In this document: one piece after another, positions 59,308-64,000 of the stretch
Layout of the letters: each line of letters starts with the position of its first letter
Position numbering within the stretch: position 1 is the stretch's first letter
From: Raphanus sativus
Taxonomy: Eukaryota > Streptophyta > Magnoliopsida > Brassicales > Brassicaceae
DNA: 64,000 bases
Reading direction: 5' to 3'
Assembly: GCF_000801105.2 (NCBI RefSeq)
Contig: NC_079515.1
Span: 8,990,001 to 9,054,000, forward strand
The notes under the pieces: generated by a model
Seen by the model: only the letters and a program-made list of their open reading frames with translations
Database searches by the model: none
What the model was told of the DNA's origin: nothing
Made by a program: the position numbers and the translations under genes

Positions 59308-60319
59308 TCTATATATACTATTATTTGAGAAGTAAATTTGCTTATGTCATTCTCTCCATAATTTTAGTTAATTTTGCTTATTTGTCATATTCTGTATAAA
59401 TAATTTTAGTATTTTAGTTGATAATTTGTCATTATCATCTTTAAATAATTTTAATGATTTATCTGATAATTTATTATTATCTCAAAAATAAATAAATTTG
59501 CTTATGTATCATGCTCTCCATAATTTTAGCTAATTTGTTTATTTGTATATTTTCGATAATTATTTTTAGTAATTTAGTTGATAATTTGTTATTATTATCT
59601 TGAAATAATTTTAGTGATTTATATGATAATTTATTATTATCTCAAAATAATTAATTTAATGATAATGTCAAGTTTATATTTATATCATATTTACTTAAGT
59701 AATATTAAAATATTATATAGGTATTTATTTTATATTTGGTTTAGTAATCTTAAACCAATTCAATATATGTATATCACATAATTAGAATGAACATCTATAT
59801 TTCAAATAAATTTATTAGAACAATCAAAATAATTTCTGAAAGAATTGGTAAAAATTCAAAAATATTTATAGTATTATTTTCAAATTGATTTTTTCGCTCT
59901 ATGTTATAAACTAGAGCATTTAAAATATTTATTAACATTATTAATAAATAATTATATTGGATTTTTAGTAGATAATTACCCTTAAATTTAAAACAAATTT
60001 CATTAGTTTGATAATCATCATTATCTAAAAAGATTCTATATTATGTTATCTAAAAATATTTTACATCATAATAGTTTAAAAAATAAATAAATTCATGTAT
60101 ATATTTTTATGAATATATGAATTTTTAAAGTTTATTTATGTAATAAAATATGTTGTATTAATTTAAACTTTACAAATATATAAAAATTCTGATATTTAAT
60201 TAATTAGTAAATATTTCAAAAGCATGTTTAATTTATTATAATGGTGTTAAATTGATAATGTAACTATTTATATTTTGTTGGAAAATTATCAAGCCCGCAA
60301 ATGCGGGCAAAACATCTAG
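59308..60319 (+). mobile_element. Complete non-autonomous Helitron (1,012 bp)
   Basis: The 5' end is TCTATATATACTATTATTTG after an A. The 3' end is GCCCGCAAATGCGGGC, then AAAACAT and CTAG, followed by T. Very AT-rich interior with repeated ATAATTTTAG words and no coding capacity. Confidence 0.8.
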
Positions 60320-60880
60320 TTATAAAGTGATTAAAAAGAAGGTACTTAACAATACCTTTTATCCTGGAAGTTTTTTTTTTCTTTCTTTCGTTTGGTTTGG
60401 TTTCTAGGGTCCTTTCGTAGGAAATGTTTGTGCTCGAACGCTGGTTATTAGGAGTACTGACCCATGCTCCGTTACCAACGAGCCACTTCAACACACACGT
60501 TTGCTTTCAAGTAAAATTCTAAGTACCATCTTCTAGCAATAAATTATGTTTCCAACCACATCAAACTGTTTAATTATCACTATATAAGTATATATCGAAT
60601 AAAAACATAACAACAAATAGTTAAGAGAAACTCCAAATTATATTATATATTATATGAAAATTTACATCATGTTCGTCCCCCAAGTATATGGGGTGTGTAA
60701 ACTAAAAAGAAGCTGATGATGAGAGAGTTTCACCAGCCAAGACCAAGACACAGTAACAGAGAGTTTCAGAGACTCCCTAACAAACACATTACAAGCGAAT
60801 AGACAGAGATATAGATCCAGAAAAATATTACATTGTAGAGAGTATGTAAGTAATACCAAAGTTCAAAATAAAGAGAAAAT
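60320..60880. other. Spacer and possible 3' UTR of the captured gene end
   Basis: Bases 60390-60540 belong to the repeated ACCAACGAGCC block. From 60660 to 60890 the minus strand looks like a 3' UTR following the coding fragment at 60930-61075. Confidence 0.4.
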
Positions 60881-60929
60881 GAAATCTATTCGCCAAGACT
60901 TAGAACCATATGGATACATCTTGCTGCTT

Positions 60930-61075
60930 CTGCTTCTGCTTCTGCATACCATCCATCGTTCCTACTACTCCTGCCATTGACATGTCATCTCTGTAATAAA
61001 ATGACGCCATATCGAACGGTGGAGAATCAAACACAAACTGAACCTGTTGCTGCTACTGTTGTTATGCGCAGCTTC
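60930..61075 (-). pseudogene. Unidentified gene 3' end (last-exon fragment)
   Basis: The minus strand encodes about 47 codons, QQVQFVFDSPPFDMASFYYR then DDMSMAGVVGTMDGMQKQKQ and KQQDVSIWF, then a stop. The bias, the glutamine/lysine run and the following UTR-like sequence suggest the C-terminus of a real protein, perhaps a transcription factor, that I cannot name. Only the end is present, directly next to the duplication border of FIE copy C, so it is likely a carried-along or captured fragment. Confidence 0.4.
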
Positions 61076-61146
61076 AAAGTTACTGTTGTGTGTAGTCTCG
61101 TACATGAACCCATTGTTATTGTTTCCTTGGAAAAACGTTTTGTTAC

Positions 61147-61328
61147 CGAAGTGAAGTTAATGAGGCTATAAATAAGAATCTTTAGGTCTCAGGGAATCGC
61201 AATATAAACAGCAATATGCTTATTGCTAGATAGATATTCCGCTTTTGTAACAATGCATATCTTAAGACTCCTAATCCATCAGTTCCTACAAAGACTACTT
61301 GGCTTGTGGTAAGTAGATTGTAACGTAT
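61147..61328. repeat. Duplicated PPR/FIE intergenic sequence beside FIE copy C
   Basis: Bases 61147-61205 match 48484-48545 (PPR 3' flank), and 61222-61310 match the FIE copy A and B 3' flanks (GACTCCTAATCCATCAGTTC). This marks one border of the segmental duplication. Confidence 0.7.
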
Positions 61329-61610
61329 TGATAAGAACACTTGTGACTTAAGAGAAGAGAATGTTTCTATTTGATTCAAAACAAGGATTACAAAGAAAGC
61401 CTTCCACACGAGAGAGTCTTTCTCTCTTTACAACCACTTGATCAAATCATTGATATCTCTCCCCTTAGACTCTTTACTTATATATAGACCAATTAAATAC
61501 TCATAGCACCAGCTGGCAGTTATCCCAGATCCTCTGACCTGTCTCTTATCATTATTCCTTATTCCTTATGTACTTCTAGAAAGTAGCCAGCATGCACATC
61601 TTCTTCTAGA
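61329..61610 (-). mobile_element. Solo LTR (copia-like) at the 3' end of FIE copy C
   Basis: Close copy of 51805-52074, sharing GGAAGGCTTTCTTTGTAATC, CCAGCTG.CAGTTATCCCAG and GGAATAAGGAATAATGATAA (orientation mixed). Its 5' edge directly abuts the shortened last FIE exon and supplies the stop codon. Confidence 0.65.
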
Positions 61611-63437
61611 CCATCGGTACGTCCCAACGCCATAAAGTCCCGTCCTCGGAGGCAGCAAGAATTGTGCTACAATGCCATGGAAAGAGACAAGAGTGTGTCA
61701 GGAATCAAAATGCTTTGCATTTTTGTTTAGAGTAAATACTGATTCCTAAAATAATGAAAGTTTTTCAATGCATTGGTGAGAGAGAAAATGAATATACTTT
61801 CCATCAGTGGACATAGCGGTTTGCTTGATCAAAGACTTTGATTGATAGTGTGATAACCTATATAGCAACAGACAGTCATATCAAGAATACAACAAAGACA
61901 CCAAAGTGAAGCTTATTCATTTGTATTTAGAGATTAAAAATTGTGTCTAGATCCGGAAGTAACTTACACTGTAACCAAAACAGGAGGACGGCTCTTTAAA
62001 TCCCAGACATAAATCTTGCCTTTCTCATTCCCTGATGACCAACCAACCAACTAAAAATGTTTCACAAAATTCACAAGAAAAGTTTTAAGTATAGTTTAAA
62101 TGTATTATAGCTTTACCGATTGAAATATAATTCAAAGAGTGGTCGCAAGAAAACTTAATAGACCAGTCATTACAATGTTCGATACGGTACTTATGTAGAA
62201 TATTTAAAGAACCCTAACAGCAACACAAAGAAATTTAATCTGTAATTAACTGAATGACTCTGTTTTGTAAAGAGTAGAAATGAGATCCTAACCTCTCCAG
62301 GAGAATTATCTTTACGTTGTGGTACCCACAATAGGAACTCATTCGCCTTACTCTGAAACCAAATATATAGAACACAAGATTAACCTTTCGGATTTTAGCT
62401 TATCCATTATATATTGACTCCTGGACTAACCTTTGAAAGAATAAAATCATCAAACCAACGGTTACAATTAAGCATAGTTATACGACATGACGCTGTAAAT
62501 ACCTACACATAGAAGTAATGTTACATCAAGACATGTATGTCACTCGTTGTTACAAGACGAAGATGCAGAAAATACTTACAGGGAGCTCTACAAATTTTGT
62601 TGGGAACTTTGATGGATCATCTTTCCATGTGAATGACTTCTCGACAGATGTCCAAACCTCTGAAGGCATCCAAAGAATGAGATCATACAAACGAACTACA
62701 ACTGAAAAAGAGAGAAAGGAATTGAAGTTTCTTTCAAAGGTGCTCGGTTTTAACTCGTACCTTCAATTGACCATATCTTAATAGTGGTGTCCATGCCACA
62801 ACTAACGAAAATGTACCTATCCCGGGGATTAAACTCCTACAGATTTAAAAGTTATGGTTAATACTTAAAAGCTCTCTATATATCAAGTGACAGAAAACTG
62901 AACTGGATGATTGTTTTCTTTCACATCCACTGTGTTTAAAAACCATATTGGCTTACCACACTTAGAACTGGAGCTGTTCCAGCAAATATCAGAATACATA
63001 CCCCAGTTTCAACATTCCACAATCGAACAAATCCATCCTGATCCAATCAAAACGTAAGAGCTCTTAAATCCTCAACCAAATAAATGAACATTAGTACAAA
63101 AACAAAAGCCAAGAGTCATACCATGCTAGCAGAAAGCACAAGGTGAGATGTCATAGGATGTGTCTTAATTTCATTCACTGAATTCTCGTGGCCCACAAGG
63201 GTCTGCGTACTTGCGAACAAAGATTACACATGAAAGATATCGAAATCACTTGTCAGTCTAATAAAAGGAAATGCAATAATACTCGAATTATGCCTTTCAA
63301 TCCTCCAGCCGCAACAAATGGGTTCCCTTCAAGGAGGCCTAGCGCCCAGCTTACAGTGTTAAATGACTCCTCCGTCTGATCACCAAAGCACATTGACATA
63401 TATAGCATCAATGGAACTTTGCTGCTTTTTTATTTCA

Positions 63438-63488
<51 letters not shown>

Positions 63489-64000
63489 ACTTTCTTACAT
63501 CTTCATCAGTGTAGGAGTGCAATGAAGCTATGCCTGCATCTTCGAGACAGTTGTAAATATTAATCTACATAATAATGAGATTCATGACTCAGCTCAGTAA
63601 AAGGTTAAAAGAAACCAAGATAGAGCTATCAAGTTTATTAGGTAATGAAGTCACTCGAACAAGCGTTAAAATAGAAAAATCCATACACTTTCACACAATC
63701 TCAATAGCAAAAAAAAAAATTAAGCTAACACGGTTCATAATCAAGCTATAAGTATGCACTTTGAAAAGAAACCCATCAAGAAAGTTTTCAATTATATTCA
63801 GACAAAAGTGATACGTCAACATCTCAGTACAGCAATCAGAAACCCAAAATCAGACAGGAAAAAAAAGAGATACTTTGCACAGACCCAGAACTTGAAAACC
63901 TTAAACGGAGATTTCGAAAAAGAAGAGATCTGTTTTACCCCATTTCCACCAGCGGTGACAAAGAAATTGTAAAAACGAGGATCAATGAAGTTAAAAACAA
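61606..64000 (-). CDS. Diverged FIE paralogue copy C (5' end beyond the window)
   Basis: Exon 1 runs off the window (visible to 63939), exons 2-13 follow, and a TAG at 61608-61606 comes from the adjoining LTR. All visible exons are open. Replacements are many and in conserved places: ENSVNEI for GDSVNEI, SASMDGFVRLW for SASKDESVRLW, loss of four residues of GGHRYEV (now APV), RITMLNCNRWFDD in blade 5. Exon 3 lacks its usual end; a GT after IIR could splice in frame to exon 4, dropping about 11 residues. The protein ends DVPMV after the last blade. It may be a dying pseudogene or a fast-evolving variant; the frame argues against long neutrality. Confidence 0.7.
63451..63481. repeat. (TA)n microsatellite in intron 2 of FIE copy C
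   Basis: About 15 TA units, followed by TGTGTGTG. Confidence 0.9.

Overview
This is a Brassicaceae nuclear chromosome segment. Gene order and products match, as I recall the map, the Arabidopsis thaliana block At3g20650 to At3g20740: cap methyltransferase, organic cation transporter OCT4, histone H2A (HTA13), a cluster of F-box genes, a PPR gene, then the Polycomb gene FIE. The long AT-rich, transposon-filled spacers and the locally amplified genes point to a relative with a larger genome, perhaps tribe Brassiceae. The sequence alone does not fix the species. Plant features include short GT-AG introns, TTTAGGG-like tracts, a TRIM retroelement, Helitrons and Stowaway, Harbinger and Mutator-type elements.

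Layout. Positions 1-16.8 kb hold no gene I can support. They contain a degenerate TTTAGGG tract, an inverted-repeat MITE carrying CCCTAAA motifs, two tRNA-like (pol III A/B box) elements, a complete non-autonomous Helitron and old repeats. At 16.9-19.35 kb (minus) lies a 13-exon mRNA cap guanine-N7 methyltransferase gene, followed by tRNA-Arg(ACG) and a 5'-truncated LINE whose RT-RNase H frame is open except for one stop codon. A stray kinesin-4 exon sits at 23.7 kb. The two-exon OCT4-type transporter gene (24.9-28.0 kb, minus) lies head-to-head with the H2A gene (29.1-29.6 kb, plus).

The 30-41 kb stretch is an F-box tandem array. Copies 1 and 3 are intact and share a 5' half that looks gene-converted. 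Copy 2 is broken by a frameshift and by a 370-bp TRIM with identical LTRs. Between them lie a 1.3-kb fold-back Mutator-like element (10-bp target duplication, with a LINE tail nested in one arm), nested Stowaway-like inverted repeats, and a 1-kb Sadhu-like retroposon with a 14-bp target duplication.

At 41.5-45.8 kb a gene encodes three tandem linker-histone-like (GH1/H15) modules, each built from the same exon cassette. Its promoter and first exon are duplicated, and a 1.18-kb Helitron sits inside the proximal copy just after the TATA box. A PPR gene follows at 46.6-48.4 kb.

The last 15 kb holds three tandem copies of FIE, the WD40 (ESC/EED-type) subunit of PRC2, which is a single gene in A. 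thaliana. Copy A is complete. Copy B is complete with a lysine-rich C-terminal extension. Copy C, cut by the window end, is strongly diverged but keeps open exons. Copies B and C share a solo LTR at their 3' ends, so they separated from each other after splitting from A. FIE amplification, the Helitron-split promoter and the three-module H15 gene are the most interesting items. No CRISPR array, prokaryotic operon or virus is present.
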